Shown here: piece after piece, positions 21,816-31,029 of the stretch
Layout: each line of letters begins with the position of its first letter
How positions within the stretch are numbered: the stretch's first letter is position 1
Position numbers and translations under genes: made by a program
Source: JBARKJ01 sp963698885
GTDB taxonomy: Bacteria > Nitrospirota > JACRHJ01
Direction: 5' to 3'
DNA: 64,000 bases
Assembly (NCBI GenBank): GCA_963698885.1
Contig: CAVOSJ010000003.1
Location: forward strand, 372,001-436,000
The notes under the pieces: generated by a model
What the model was told of the DNA's origin: nothing
Seen by the model: only the letters and a program-made list of their open reading frames with translations
Databases searched by the model: none

Positions 21816-22496
21816 ATGAAACTTCAACTAAAGCAATTCATGATATTGATTTCGCTTGCAATTATATTTGCAGGATGTTCCACCGCCAGGACGAATATCT
21901 CCTATGACGCAGGCCAGGGACAGGTTGCAATGATCCCTAAACCCGTAGTAGGGACGCTCCTGCCGGTCGTGGACGCGAGGCAGGGGACGCGGCCGTATCC
22001 GAAGCAGGTGATCAGGCATACCGACTACAGCGGGAACGTCAGCTCCGGGATTAACGATAAGGATGTCGAAGACGTATTCCGGGATTCCCTGGAGGCGGAA
22101 CTTGGCAGACTGGGCGTCAAGATGGTCAGGACGCAGTTGAAGACGCCTCTTGACAAGGAAAGCGCCGCAGAGGTCCGGAAAGAGATGATGGATAGATACC
22201 CCACCGTGCAGGTGGTTTTCGGGGCGAAGGTCCTGGAATTCATGGCGGACTCCAAAAAGACGCTGATAGGTAATGACGTTCACGTCTCCGGCGCGATTCA
22301 GTTCTATGTGCTGGATGTGAAGACCGGGGATGTGCTCTGGTCGGATTACAAGACGGACTGGGACGACAAAGTCGCCTCCGCTGATCGCGATAAGATGATC
22401 GAACAGCTCGATAATGCTCTTTCCAGTCTCATGCAAAAGAGCGTTCGAGATAACCTGTCTTTACGGGACTTGCTTGTAAAAATATCGAGCCGTTAG
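21816..22496 (+). CDS. Lipoprotein of unknown function
   Basis: The 226-residue protein has a lipoprotein signal peptide ending in the lipobox FAGC (about residues 18-21), so it should be lipidated and held in the inner or outer membrane. The mature part has no metal or catalytic motif that I recognise; general features resemble YajG-like lipoproteins (a short domain with a VDARQGTRPYP loop), which is weak evidence. GGGGAGG lies ten bases before the ATG. It is the last plus-strand gene before the convergent gap. Confidence 0.75.
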   Translation: MKLQLKQFMILISLAIIFAGCSTARTNISYDAGQGQVAMIPKPVVGTLLPVVDARQGTRPYPKQVIRHTDYSGNVSSGINDKDVEDVFRDSLEAELGRLGVKMVRTQLKTPLDKESAAEVRKEMMDRYPTVQVVFGAKVLEFMADSKKTLIGNDVHVSGAIQFYVLDVKTGDVLWSDYKTDWDDKVASADRDKMIEQLDNALSSLMQKSVRDNLSLRDLLVKISSR

Positions 22497-22740
22497 AATT
22501 TTGACAAAATTTTTAATACTTTAAAAACTTTCGTCATTTCAATGACAACGGTAATACGGTGTCGTCAGATTAATAAGTGCTTATATTTTTTAATGATGCT
22601 TAATTTTTAAGCAGCATGTCCGGGCTGTTACAGGGAGCGGGATTGGCTTATTTTCAACAGCCTTTTCAACAGATTTTCCACAGTAGTTGTGGATTGGAAA
22701 GCTAACCCAAGGAAAAGACTGGAAATTTCAAAAGTGCGGC
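22497..22740. other. AT-rich convergent intergenic region with inverted repeats
   Basis: No gene is visible. Features seen: an AT-only hairpin AATTTT-gac-AAAATT followed by TTT (22497-22514), which may end the lipoprotein transcript; a palindrome TGCTTAA-TTT-TTAAGCA (22597-22613) without a T run; and the DnaA-box-like cluster annotated separately. A perfect TTGACA at 22501-22506 has no convincing -10 partner. Confidence 0.5.
22651..22693. other. Cluster of DnaA-box-like repeats
   Basis: TTTTCAACAG at 22651-22660, TTTTCAACAG at 22663-22672 and TTTTCCACAG at 22674-22683 are direct repeats 11-12 bases apart, each close to the DnaA box TTATNCACA. An inverted copy (TGTGGA, 22688-22693) pairs with TCCACA at 22677-22682 around GTAGT. 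AT-rich DNA lies to the left. DnaA binding or an origin function is a hypothesis; gene orientation argues against a main oriC. Confidence 0.45.
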
Positions 22741-23807
22741 TAAAATGTCTTTAAAATTGAATACTTGGTATTTCGCTGAGCGGGAGTAAAACCAGCATTC
22801 CTAATAAGATATACAATGTCACTCATATCTAAGCGGTTTTTTATTCCTGTAGCCGCTACGACGTTCTCTTCGAGCATAGTACTCCCGAAATCATTCGCTC
22901 CGAACCTGAGGGCCGCCTGGGCCATTGCAGCCCCCTGGGTGACCCACGATGCCTGCACATTGGGGATATTGTCCAGGAACAGCCGGGAGAACGCCAGGAC
23001 CCGCAGGTATTCGATTCCGGTCGCGGTCTTTCCGCCAAGCTCGGTATTGCCCGGCTGGTAGGTCCAGGGGATGAAGGCGGTAAAGCCCTGGTGCACGTCC
23101 TGCATCTCGCGTACCCGGAAAAGGTGCTCCACGATGTCCTCGGAACGCTCCACCCCTCCGAACATCATCGTCGCGGTAGTGGGAAAGCCTAGTTCCTGGG
23201 CCGTCAGCATCACTTCCCGCCAGCCCTCATATGTGATCTTCTTAGGGCTTACCTCTCCCCGGACGCTGTCCACCAGTATCTCCGCCCCACCACCAGGGAT
23301 GGAATCCAATCCGGCCGTCCGGAGCAAAAGCAAAGCTTCCCTGATGGTTAGAGCTGAATTCTTCGCAATATGCTTTATCTCAGCAGGCGAAAGTCCATGA
23401 ATATTGACGGAAAACCTGTCTTTTATCCCGGAGAAGAGCCGCTGGTAGTAGGAGATGTCGAGTTTCGGGTGAAGCCCTCCCTGGATGAGTATCTGCGTGC
23501 CGCCGACCTCGACGGTCTCCTTCACTTTTTGAAAGATATCGCTATCAGGCAGGAGGTAGCTCTCGGGGTCTTCCTCCGTCCTGTAGAAAGCGCAGAACTT
23601 GCACTGGTTTACACATACGTTCGTGTAATTTATGTTCCTGTCCACGATAAAGGTGACGATGCCCTCTGGATGCAGGCGCTTCCTCGCCATATCCGCTGCC
23701 CTGCCGAGTGTTAAGAGGTCTGAGTTGAGGAAAATTAAAATACCCTCGTCCTTTGTCAGACGCTTTCCGCCCGCCGCTTTTTTAATAAGTGCCTTCATTG
23801 GTCCCAA
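22740..23807 (-). CDS. mqnC: Cyclic dehypoxanthinyl futalosine synthase
   Basis: Radical SAM enzyme of the futalosine menaquinone pathway that cyclises dehypoxanthine futalosine. The 355-residue protein has the cluster motif CVNQCKFCAF (about 64-73), IQGGLHP (about 111) and the family segment SIPGGGAEILV (about 172). MqnC and MqnE are close paralogues; position and the DRNINYTNVCVNQCKFC region favour MqnC. It is last of the group and its start overlaps the end of mqnE. The start is 23807, or nine bases further in at 23798. Confidence 0.93.
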   Translation of the reverse strand: MGPMKALIKKAAGGKRLTKDEGILIFLNSDLLTLGRAADMARKRLHPEGIVTFIVDRNINYTNVCVNQCKFCAFYRTEEDPESYLLPDSDIFQKVKETVEVGGTQILIQGGLHPKLDISYYQRLFSGIKDRFSVNIHGLSPAEIKHIAKNSALTIREALLLLRTAGLDSIPGGGAEILVDSVRGEVSPKKITYEGWREVMLTAQELGFPTTATMMFGGVERSEDIVEHLFRVREMQDVHQGFTAFIPWTYQPGNTELGGKTATGIEYLRVLAFSRLFLDNIPNVQASWVTQGAAMAQAALRFGANDFGSTMLEENVVAATGIKNRLDMSDIVYLIRNAGFTPAQRNTKYSILKTF

Positions 23808-24871
23808 ACCTTTAACCGGCGGTAGAAAGTATCCCGCTCGACCGGCACCTTGCCGGCTTTTTTTATGATATAGGTTATATCCTCGACGGTCATCACCTCT
23901 TTGCTCTCGGCCCCCGCGTCGTGGGCTATCTTTTCCTCGATCACCGTGCCATCCAGATCGTCCGCGCCGAAAAGCAGGCAGGTCTGGGCGAGCTTTTCAC
24001 CCGTCATTATCCAGTATGCCTTGATGTGGTCGAAGTTATCCAGGTAAAGCCTGGAGACCGCGACCGTCCGGAGGATGTCCAGGCCGCTTATGGGGTGCGT
24101 CTTCTCTATCCTCGTATTCTTCGGGTGGAAGGGGAGGGGGATAAAGGCGAGGAACCCACCTGTCTTGTCCTGAAGAGTCCGGAGCCTCCGAAGATGGTCC
24201 GCCCTGTCCTCAAAGGACTCCAGATGGCCGAAGAGCATGGTCGCGGTAGTCCTGATGCCGAGTTTATGCGCCGTCTCCATTATGCTCAGCCAGCGCCTGC
24301 CGTCTATTTTTTCCGGACAGAGCTGGCCGCGTACCTTTTGCCTGAATATCTCCGCTCCGCCGCCGGGCATGGAGTCCAGCCCGGCCTCTCGAAGTTCTTT
24401 AAGTATTTTATTAACTTTAAGACTGGAAAGCTTTGATAAATAATCGATTTCAACTGCAGTAAGTGCTTTTATCGAAACGCCCGGAACCTCGTTTTTTAAC
24501 GCCTGAAACAGCTCTTTATAAAAATCCAGGCCCATTTCCGGGTTTAAGCCGCCTACAATATGGAACTCGCTTACCTTTCCCCGGACCTGTCTGGCCATTT
24601 CTGCCATTTGGGGAATAGTGTAAAAGTAGGCGCCTTTCTCCCCGGCGCTACGGCTGAACGCGCAGAACTTGCAGCGATTAATACAAATATTTCCGGGGTT
24701 TATGTGCCGATTCTTTATAAAGTGGACGAACTTTTTATTCTTCTTCTCGCTCACCTTGTTTGCCAGCTCTCCGAGCGAAAAGATATCCTCGGTGCGCAGG
24801 AGTTCCACTGCCTCCGCCTCGGATAACCTCCCGCCGGAGGATAGCTTGCTTTTAAGCGCCTTAAAATCCAT
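23795..24871 (-). CDS. mqnE: Aminofutalosine synthase
   Basis: Radical SAM enzyme joining 3-(1-carboxyvinyloxy)benzoate to SAM to make aminodeoxyfutalosine. The 358-residue protein shows CINRCKFCAFSR (about 61-72), HIVGGLNPEM (about 103) and SMPGGGAEIF (about 167). It overlaps mqnC and the amidohydrolase gene upstream (11 bases), so the three are co-translated. The first pathway enzyme MqnA and later steps lie outside the window. Confidence 0.93.
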   Translation of the reverse strand: MDFKALKSKLSSGGRLSEAEAVELLRTEDIFSLGELANKVSEKKNKKFVHFIKNRHINPGNICINRCKFCAFSRSAGEKGAYFYTIPQMAEMARQVRGKVSEFHIVGGLNPEMGLDFYKELFQALKNEVPGVSIKALTAVEIDYLSKLSSLKVNKILKELREAGLDSMPGGGAEIFRQKVRGQLCPEKIDGRRWLSIMETAHKLGIRTTATMLFGHLESFEDRADHLRRLRTLQDKTGGFLAFIPLPFHPKNTRIEKTHPISGLDILRTVAVSRLYLDNFDHIKAYWIMTGEKLAQTCLLFGADDLDGTVIEEKIAHDAGAESKEVMTVEDITYIIKKAGKVPVERDTFYRRLKVWDQ

Positions 24872-26112
24872 AGCTTATATATCCATCCGTTGAATGAAGA
24901 GGTTTTCCCTGAACTATGGTTGCGGAGATATCTTCTTTCCGAGTCTCCATGAGCAGGGGGTAATATGGGTCTTTTTCCTTTGCGGCGTCAGTATTAATGG
25001 CTATAAGGTCCGCCTCCTTGCCCGGCTCTAAGGAACCGGTCAACCGTTCCAGTCCGAGGGCCCTGCGCTCCGTTTATAGTAGCCATCTCGATCAGCTTCT
25101 TTGCCGGAAGGCGGGAAACTAAGTAGGCAAACCGCATCTCTTCCCAGAGGTCGAGGTCGATATTGCTTGCCAGGCTGTCGGTCCCGATGGCCAGGTTAAT
25201 CCCTGCCTGGGCCATATCTTCCACAGGCGCCTTCCCGACTCCCAGGAAATAGTTGCTCCTGGGGCAGAATACGCACGAAATCCCATTTTTGGCCATTAAT
25301 TTTATATCGGGGCCGCTGAGGTGTACGCAGTGGACGGCCGTGAAGTTGTTAAGCCCGGATTGGTTAAGGAAACCCAGCGGCGATTTTGATTTTTCCTTTT
25401 TAATGCCTTTCCATCCGAAATGTTCCAGATACCCGTCAAGGTCGGAGGATTTCCCGTTTATATAGAGCTTTTCATGTTCTGTTTCAGATAGATGTACCTG
25501 AATAGGTAAACTATTATCTGAAGTATAACCTGATATTTTATTGATTAATAGAGGAGAAACAGAATAAGCCGAATGCGGGGAGACTCCTGGGGTAATAAGG
25601 TTTGATAAGTCCTTAAGTTTTCCCAGCCTCTTCTTCAAGGCTTCAAAAATCTGTTCCGACTTTTGCTCTTCGGGGCCTAAGACCTCCAGGAATGCCACCG
25701 CCCGGAGACCGCTTTTAGCGAGCATGGGAAGCGCGGCCTCGGTGGAGGAGATGTCTCCTACACAGGTAGTGCCCGATGTTAAAAGCTCAATCAGTGAAGA
25801 CCTGACCGCTTGTTCAAGATTTTTTGTGCCGAGCCTGCGCCTGGTTTCCACCAGTTCTATTATCCAGTCGAAAAACTCGCGGCGTTCACCGATCTTTCCC
25901 TTCAGTTGGGAGAGTTCGAGGTGGGTATGGGCATTTATCAGCCCGGGCATAACCAGGCGGTCATCGAGGTCAACGACCTTCTCCGCCGGATATTTTTTTA
26001 ATATAACCTTTTCCTTGCCCAGAGCGATTATTTTGCTGCCCTGAATGACGATAGCGCCGTAATCAATGGGCGGGCTGGTTACAGGCAGAAGCTTTCGTGC
26101 TCGAATTATCAA
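24861..26112 (-). CDS. mqnX: Amidohydrolase, probable aminodeoxyfutalosine deaminase, frameshifted
   Basis: The amidohydrolase-superfamily protein has metal motif NAHTHLEL (about 60-67), later histidines in HSAYS and HCVHLSG, and GTDSLAS near residue 315. With mqnE and mqnC adjacent it most likely deaminates aminodeoxyfutalosine to futalosine. One extra base in CCC at 25061-25063 breaks the frame; removing it restores INGAQALGLERLTGSLEPGK and a 416-residue protein. Sequence alone cannot exclude another purine or guanine deaminase; the neighbours are the main evidence. Confidence 0.82.
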
Positions 26113-26148
26113 CTATAACGTCCCATAAGATATATTATGTAAACTAAT

Positions 26149-27318
26149 TTAGGGATTACTGGAGACGTCGTCATCCGTGCCGATATATCCGTCCAAGCCG
26201 GCGCTTTCAATGAGGACTTCCCCTTTGTTGAATTTCATTTCAAGCATCCTGCCCCATGGATCGGTTAAATCCGCATCATAATCCAGCGTTCCAAGGGCGG
26301 AAAGTTTTTTGGGATAAAAGCCGTTATCAAAATAATAAAGGTCCGCATTATCCCGCACCTTCTTTACCTGGACTGTGCAAAAAGATGTTTTAACGTCCGG
26401 GAACCGCGTGACCCTTGGGTCCATTATCCTCCTTGTGCCGGTAACCTGGAGGAAAATCAGTGAAAGCGCGGCGGCCACCACGATATAAAGGACGTAAACA
26501 AGCCACTCGGAAGCAACCTTTGGATGCCTTATCTTTTTCTCATGCAGGATAATCTCAGGCAGTGATTCCGTCTTCCGTAAAAAGCCTTTACGCATAAGCT
26601 CGACGATCGCTTTGGAGGCGTCGAATTCCCCAAGGGGCGAGGACTCGATAATTTCATATACCGTTTTGCCTCCCCGCACCAGCTTAAGGGTCTGGAGGGC
26701 CTCCTTTGATAGGCCGCCCGGGCCGTCATCGTACGTAAAAATATCCCCTTCCCCGGCCGTCTCGTCTTCTGAAACCGTTTTCAGAGCGTCTTTCTCCAGC
26801 ACGACATCCGAAGGAGGAAGCATCTTTTCCAGCTTTGGCCACTCGTCCAGCATCCTTACTCCGTCCATCAGGAGATGTTCGGAGCTTAAAGGGGCCACGG
26901 TATCGCGGTCGTATTCTACTTTATCCTGATAAAACTTATAATCGCCGCCTTTCCACCTGAAGACCCTGTAAACTGCTTCTTTCATCTGGAAAGAGAGCGC
27001 TTCCTGAAGGTCATCCTTGTTGATAAGTTCCTGGCCTATCAGGATGCTCCCTATCTTGCGCGCAGTCGTCTTCTGGACCTCGAGGGCCTCTTCCAGTTGA
27101 TAAGGCTCAATTTTTCCAAGATTTATTAATATCCTGCCGGTTAAATATTTGGGGATTTTAAGGCTTTCTTCGGCCTTTACAACGGCCCCGTCCTCGAAAT
27201 GGATGTTGACCGTGGTCTCAAGCCCTTTAAGGAAGAGCGTACCCGTTTTCTTCTGAAGGCCGATCAACTGAAAAATGTCAGCAAGGCCGAAATCTTTTAT
27301 AGTGCCTTCGAGCGCCAT
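26149..27318 (-). CDS. DUF4388 (PATAN-like) protein with a C-terminal membrane anchor and pseudopilin-like tail
   Basis: The 389-residue protein starts with a DUF4388 domain (about 1-110; GTLFLKG, HFEDGAVVKAE, ALEVQKTTARKIGSILI), a module common in gliding and signalling proteins. A linker (about 150-270) follows, then one transmembrane segment (about 280-300) and a tail with PWGRMLEMKFNKG and GLDGYIGTDDD, the pattern at the end of type II secretion pseudopilins (GspG). The tail would be periplasmic. Function is unknown; the fusion suggests coupling of a cytoplasmic sensor to a pseudopilin-like domain. It ends shortly before the mqn genes but is probably unrelated to them. Confidence 0.7.
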   Translation of the reverse strand: MALEGTIKDFGLADIFQLIGLQKKTGTLFLKGLETTVNIHFEDGAVVKAEESLKIPKYLTGRILINLGKIEPYQLEEALEVQKTTARKIGSILIGQELINKDDLQEALSFQMKEAVYRVFRWKGGDYKFYQDKVEYDRDTVAPLSSEHLLMDGVRMLDEWPKLEKMLPPSDVVLEKDALKTVSEDETAGEGDIFTYDDGPGGLSKEALQTLKLVRGGKTVYEIIESSPLGEFDASKAIVELMRKGFLRKTESLPEIILHEKKIRHPKVASEWLVYVLYIVVAAALSLIFLQVTGTRRIMDPRVTRFPDVKTSFCTVQVKKVRDNADLYYFDNGFYPKKLSALGTLDYDADLTDPWGRMLEMKFNKGEVLIESAGLDGYIGTDDDVSSNP

Positions 27319-27325
27319 TATCGCC

Positions 27326-29218
27326 TCAAATTACTTTGCGCAGGCTAAACTGCGAAAAGAGATAAAAAACCAGCAACAGTATAGACATCAGCAGGACGTC
27401 CGGCTGTAAGAACGGGAGCCGGAATTCATACGGGACATCCAGGAATTGTCCGAAGAATATATCCTTTACGAAGAAAATAAAGGCACCCATGAACAGAAAT
27501 CCCCTGAACGGATGTCCCGTCAGAAAATGACCGGTCCCCGGCACTACCAGGGAGACGGAACGGTAAAATAGCGATTTTTTTCTATTCTTCTCCCGCACTT
27601 CGAGAAGTTTACGCACCCTGTCCCTTGCCTCCACGCCCTCCAGCTTTACAAATATCTGGTGGCATTCGGGGCAGAGTTCCTTGCTATAGTTGGGCTTTTG
27701 GCACTTCCTGCAGCTCACCTTGCCGCATTTTTTACAGAAATGAGAAATTACCCCCTTCTTTCTGAACGCACTGACGGCAAAAGCAAGGAGAATAAAGGAA
27801 ATCCCCGCAAGACGAGTGCCTTTTAACGGCAGCACCTTTACCGTCATCTCCCATAGAGAATCCGCAAGCCCGCTATGTCCGGAGGAAAACGCTATCCGCC
27901 AGAATGTCTCGGCAGGGACCTGATAGTCGAACACCATCCTCACCGGTTCAGTCCCGGCTCTGTCCCGAAGGGCTGAAATCAGTGCCGGGTCAAGCTCCCT
28001 GGCCGTTAAGTCCGCCCTCTCCCTTTCCGGGAACATCAGGTTTTCCCCGTAAACCTGGCTGAGGTTGAAATACGGCAGGGGTCTTGTAGGGCCGTACTGG
28101 ATTGCCGCCTGGTATTCTCTCACGGCATCGGAGTTCCTTCCGGCAAGAAAATACACATTGCCCAGATTGTTTCGATAAACCGGATTTTCAGGGTATGCCG
28201 TCGAAAGTTTCTCATAGGCTTCGGCGGCATCGTCATATCTTCCGGATTTTTTATACAACTCGGCGAGCGTCATCGCCGCCGCCTCGTTTCCGGGCTCTTT
28301 CGACGTCACCGATTCCAGGTATTCCTCCGCGCCGCTATGGAGGTGCCCCTTGTTCACATCATCCATCACCCAAAGAAGCCTGTTTCCTCCGGCTTGCGCG
28401 AAGTTTGAGAAGTTCCCGATTATCTCCGGCATAAAGACAAGGAGGGCAAAAAAGCAAATGGCAAGCGCTTTTTCTTTTTTATTGAAGTAAACCCAGAACG
28501 AAAGGAAGCATGCCGAAGCCGCCCACCAGTAGCCGAGCAGGCCGAGTACGGCGAGAAGGAACAGCGGCAGGATTATATATGTCAGATACGGTTCATATTC
28601 TTTCTTTTTAATCACTTCCGAGATGTCGTGGGAGAAAAGAGCGGAGTACCTGACCGCCATGCAGAGCCCAAAAAGCGAGAAGAGAGCGGCCAGGGTGAAA
28701 AGGAAACTGGCAAACTTGTTGCCGGCATAGAAGAACGTCCACCAGAAGTCTCTAAGGGATTTAATAAATCCTTCCCGGAATGAATCCAGAGTAATCAGGA
28801 ACTTCATTTTGTCCTGGGCAAAGTAAGCCCAACCCTTTGCAAAATAAGCCGGAGGGTAATCAGGGGATATCCTGACCGCGGAATTGATTAGCAACAGTGC
28901 TCCGGCTGTATCTTTGGCTTCCAAAAGGGATTTTCCTTGCTTCAACATCGCCGCCGACAGCGGCTCAAATGACGTAATCCCCAAGTCCATGCAGAAGCTA
29001 TCCAGCTCGCGAAGACTATTCCTGGCGCCCTCGTAGTCTTTCGCATCCAGCCTTTTCCGGACCTCCGAAAGCTTCCCGTAAGCCGCGCCGTTGATGAACG
29101 CTATATCAGTAGCCTTTGAGGGAGAAACAGAGGCGGGCGCTGACGCATCCTGGGCGAAAGAAGGCGCCGCGAAAAGGACCATAGCTATGATAACAAATAT
29201 TATTTTTCGTGCCATCAT
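27326..29218 (-). CDS. Multi-pass membrane protein with TPR repeats and zinc-ribbon cysteines
   Basis: The 630-residue protein has a signal peptide (about 1-22, ending in SFAQDA), several hydrophobic segments (about 165-275) and TPR repeats (about 305-375: GNEAAAMTLAELYKKSGRYDDAAEAYEKL and the following unit). Farther on lies a cysteine-rich stretch (CKKCGKVSCRKCQK, CPECHQ, about 510-540) and C-terminal membrane helices. It lies directly upstream of the DUF4388 gene with an eight-base gap, so the two are probably one operon. I do not recognise the family; similar zinc-ribbon/TPR proteins occur in deltaproteobacterial genomes. Confidence 0.65.
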   Translation of the reverse strand: MMARKIIFVIIAMVLFAAPSFAQDASAPASVSPSKATDIAFINGAAYGKLSEVRKRLDAKDYEGARNSLRELDSFCMDLGITSFEPLSAAMLKQGKSLLEAKDTAGALLLINSAVRISPDYPPAYFAKGWAYFAQDKMKFLITLDSFREGFIKSLRDFWWTFFYAGNKFASFLFTLAALFSLFGLCMAVRYSALFSHDISEVIKKKEYEPYLTYIILPLFLLAVLGLLGYWWAASACFLSFWVYFNKKEKALAICFFALLVFMPEIIGNFSNFAQAGGNRLLWVMDDVNKGHLHSGAEEYLESVTSKEPGNEAAAMTLAELYKKSGRYDDAAEAYEKLSTAYPENPVYRNNLGNVYFLAGRNSDAVREYQAAIQYGPTRPLPYFNLSQVYGENLMFPERERADLTARELDPALISALRDRAGTEPVRMVFDYQVPAETFWRIAFSSGHSGLADSLWEMTVKVLPLKGTRLAGISFILLAFAVSAFRKKGVISHFCKKCGKVSCRKCQKPNYSKELCPECHQIFVKLEGVEARDRVRKLLEVREKNRKKSLFYRSVSLVVPGTGHFLTGHPFRGFLFMGAFIFFVKDIFFGQFLDVPYEFRLPFLQPDVLLMSILLLVFYLFSQFSLRKVI

Positions 29219-29241
29219 ATAGATTTACTTGTTGCTCTAAG

Positions 29242-29853
29242 TTATTTCCGGGAAAATCCGGCCTCTTCCCCTCTAATTAGTCTTTTTATATTTTCCCGAT
29301 GTTTAATAAATATCATAACTGCAAGGAAGAAGGAAAGAATAATAAAAAAATAGTTGCCGCCTTTGAATACCAGGGCCAGCAGGGGCAGCGCTGTAAAGGC
29401 GGCCAGCGCACCGACGGACGATATCCTTATCGCGATAAAGGCAAGGAGCCAGACCGCCACGCACGCAAGGCCGACAAAAGGCTCCAGCGCCAGAATTGTC
29501 CCCAGGCTGGTAGCGACCCCCTTGCCGCCTTTAAACCCTGCAAATATAGAAAAATCATGTCCCAGGACCGCCGCCCCCGCCGCCAACGTCCCCGCTTCAT
29601 ACCCGCCGAACTTTAGCGCTATCAGGACCGCCGCCACCCCTTTAAGCATGTCTCCCAGCAAAGTCAGCGCGCCCGCCTTCTTCCCGAGTACCCGGAGAGC
29701 GTTTGTCGCGCCGATGTTGCCGCTCCCCTTCGAGCGGAGGTCGGCGCCGTATGCTTTAGCAACCAGCACGCCGAACGGTATGGAACCCAAAAGATACGCA
29801 ATGAGGCAAAAGGTAAATATCATCGGCCATCCCGGACACAGGGCCCAGGTCAC
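29242..29853 (-). CDS. plsY: Acyl-phosphate:glycerol-3-phosphate acyltransferase
   Basis: Integral membrane enzyme that transfers an acyl group from acyl phosphate to glycerol-3-phosphate, the first acylation of phospholipid synthesis. The family motifs LLGSIPFGVLVAK, GSGNIGATNALRVLG and the glycine-rich FAGFKGGKGVATSLG are present, with about five membrane segments. GTG 29853 overlaps the pgsA stop, but the methionine 30 bases further in (29823) matches the typical PlsY N-terminus better. Confidence 0.93.
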   Translation of the reverse strand: MTWALCPGWPMIFTFCLIAYLLGSIPFGVLVAKAYGADLRSKGSGNIGATNALRVLGKKAGALTLLGDMLKGVAAVLIALKFGGYEAGTLAAGAAVLGHDFSIFAGFKGGKGVATSLGTILALEPFVGLACVAVWLLAFIAIRISSVGALAAFTALPLLALVFKGGNYFFIILSFFLAVMIFIKHRENIKRLIRGEEAGFSRK

Positions 29854-30431
29854 TGGCCGCCCTCCCCGGACAGGCCGATCTTGTCCCAGTACTCCACGAA
29901 GTACTGAACGCCGGAAATCACCGCGAGCAGCATGGATATCCAGAGCGAGACGATGCCTATCCAGAACATATCCAAATACGCAAACTTTACCCCAAGGTCC
30001 AGCAGGAGCGCGATTATGGCAATGGTCTGGAAGACCATCTTCGCCTTCCCCCCTTCCGCGGCGGGTATTACATAGCCTTCCGAAGAAGCCGCCGCCCGAA
30101 GCCCCGTGACGGCGAATTCCCTCCCGATTATCACGATTACAATCCAGGCCGGGACCTGTCCGTGGAGCGATACGAGCAGGATAAGCGCGGACGACGTAAG
30201 GAGCTTGTCCGCAATGGGGTCGAAGAGTTTTCCGAGTTTAGTTATCTGACCGGTGCGCCGGGCGATGTAGCCGTCGAGCCAGTCGGTGATGGAAGCTATG
30301 AAAAAAATGCCCGTGGCGGCCATTGCCCGGGTGCCAAGCGTCAGGTTGAACGGTGTATATGAGGAAAGAAACAGGATGAATACCGGGATAAGCAGGACTC
30401 TAAGAAGAGTAAGGGCGTTCGGGAGGTTCAA
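29850..30431 (-). CDS. pgsA: CDP-diacylglycerol--glycerol-3-phosphate 3-phosphatidyltransferase
   Basis: Makes phosphatidylglycerophosphate in the inner membrane. The 193-residue protein carries the CDP-alcohol phosphotransferase motif DWLDGYIARRTG...GKLFDPIADK (D-G-x2-A-R-x8-G-x3-D-x3-D, about 49-72) and several hydrophobic helices. It overlaps plsY by four bases, so both phospholipid steps are co-expressed. Confidence 0.95.
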   Translation of the reverse strand: MNLPNALTLLRVLLIPVFILFLSSYTPFNLTLGTRAMAATGIFFIASITDWLDGYIARRTGQITKLGKLFDPIADKLLTSSALILLVSLHGQVPAWIVIVIIGREFAVTGLRAAASSEGYVIPAAEGGKAKMVFQTIAIIALLLDLGVKFAYLDMFWIGIVSLWISMLLAVISGVQYFVEYWDKIGLSGEGGQ

Positions 30432-30498
30432 AGCCAGTTTTCCTCATTTCCCGTAAGTTAATACTTTTCCGGATTTTACAGCATCGGAAGGCCATTTA

Positions 30499-31029
30499 TC
30501 AACTAAAATATTTTGAGTTAACCGCGTCCCAGTCCCCTCTCGCCTTCAGAATGTAATCTATCGCCTCGCGCACCGCGGCCTGGCCGCCTTTCCTCTCCGT
30601 CACCATGTCCGCCGCTTCCTTCACGTACGGCTCGGCGTCCGAGACCGATATGGAAAGCCCGACCCGCTTCATTACCGGAAGGTCGACATTGTCGTCTCCG
30701 ATATAGGCAATCTCCTCGTCTTTCATCCCCAGCCTGTCTTTAAGTTCCAGATACGCCGGGAGCTTATCAAGCGCCCCCTGTATTACATGCTCTATGCCAA
30801 GCTCGCGCGCCCTGATCTCGACCACCTTGGACTGCCTTCCGGTAAGAAGCGCCACGTCCACGCCGGCGCGCATCAACATCTTCATCCCGTGGCCGTCCCG
30901 GACATTGAACACCTTATATTCCGTTCCCTTGTCGTCCAGTATTATCTGGCCTCCCGTCAGGACGCCGTCCACGTCGGATATAAGGAGCTTTATCTTAGAG
31001 GCCTTCCGGCGTATCTCTTCTCTTATCAT
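30499..31029 (-). CDS. kdsC: 3-deoxy-D-manno-octulosonate 8-phosphate phosphatase
   Basis: HAD-superfamily phosphatase converting Kdo-8-phosphate to Kdo. The 176-residue protein has the nucleophile motif ISDVDGVLTGG (about 17-27), LLTGRQS (about 59) and IGDDNVDLPVM (about 109), matching the small tetrameric KdsC type. Its start overlaps the kdsD stop by one base, and kdsA and kdsB are close by. Confidence 0.95.
   Translation of the reverse strand: MIREEIRRKASKIKLLISDVDGVLTGGQIILDDKGTEYKVFNVRDGHGMKMLMRAGVDVALLTGRQSKVVEIRARELGIEHVIQGALDKLPAYLELKDRLGMKDEEIAYIGDDNVDLPVMKRVGLSISVSDAEPYVKEAADMVTERKGGQAAVREAIDYILKARGDWDAVNSKYFS

Noticed and set aside
22501..22529. Promoter at a perfect TTGACA
   Set aside because: No acceptable -10 hexamer lies at 16-18 bases and there is no gene downstream on that strand.
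22651..22693. Main replication origin (oriC)
   Set aside because: The repeats fit, but no dnaA or dnaN is nearby and transcription converges on the site, which is opposite to origin polarity. Kept only as a DnaA-box-like cluster.
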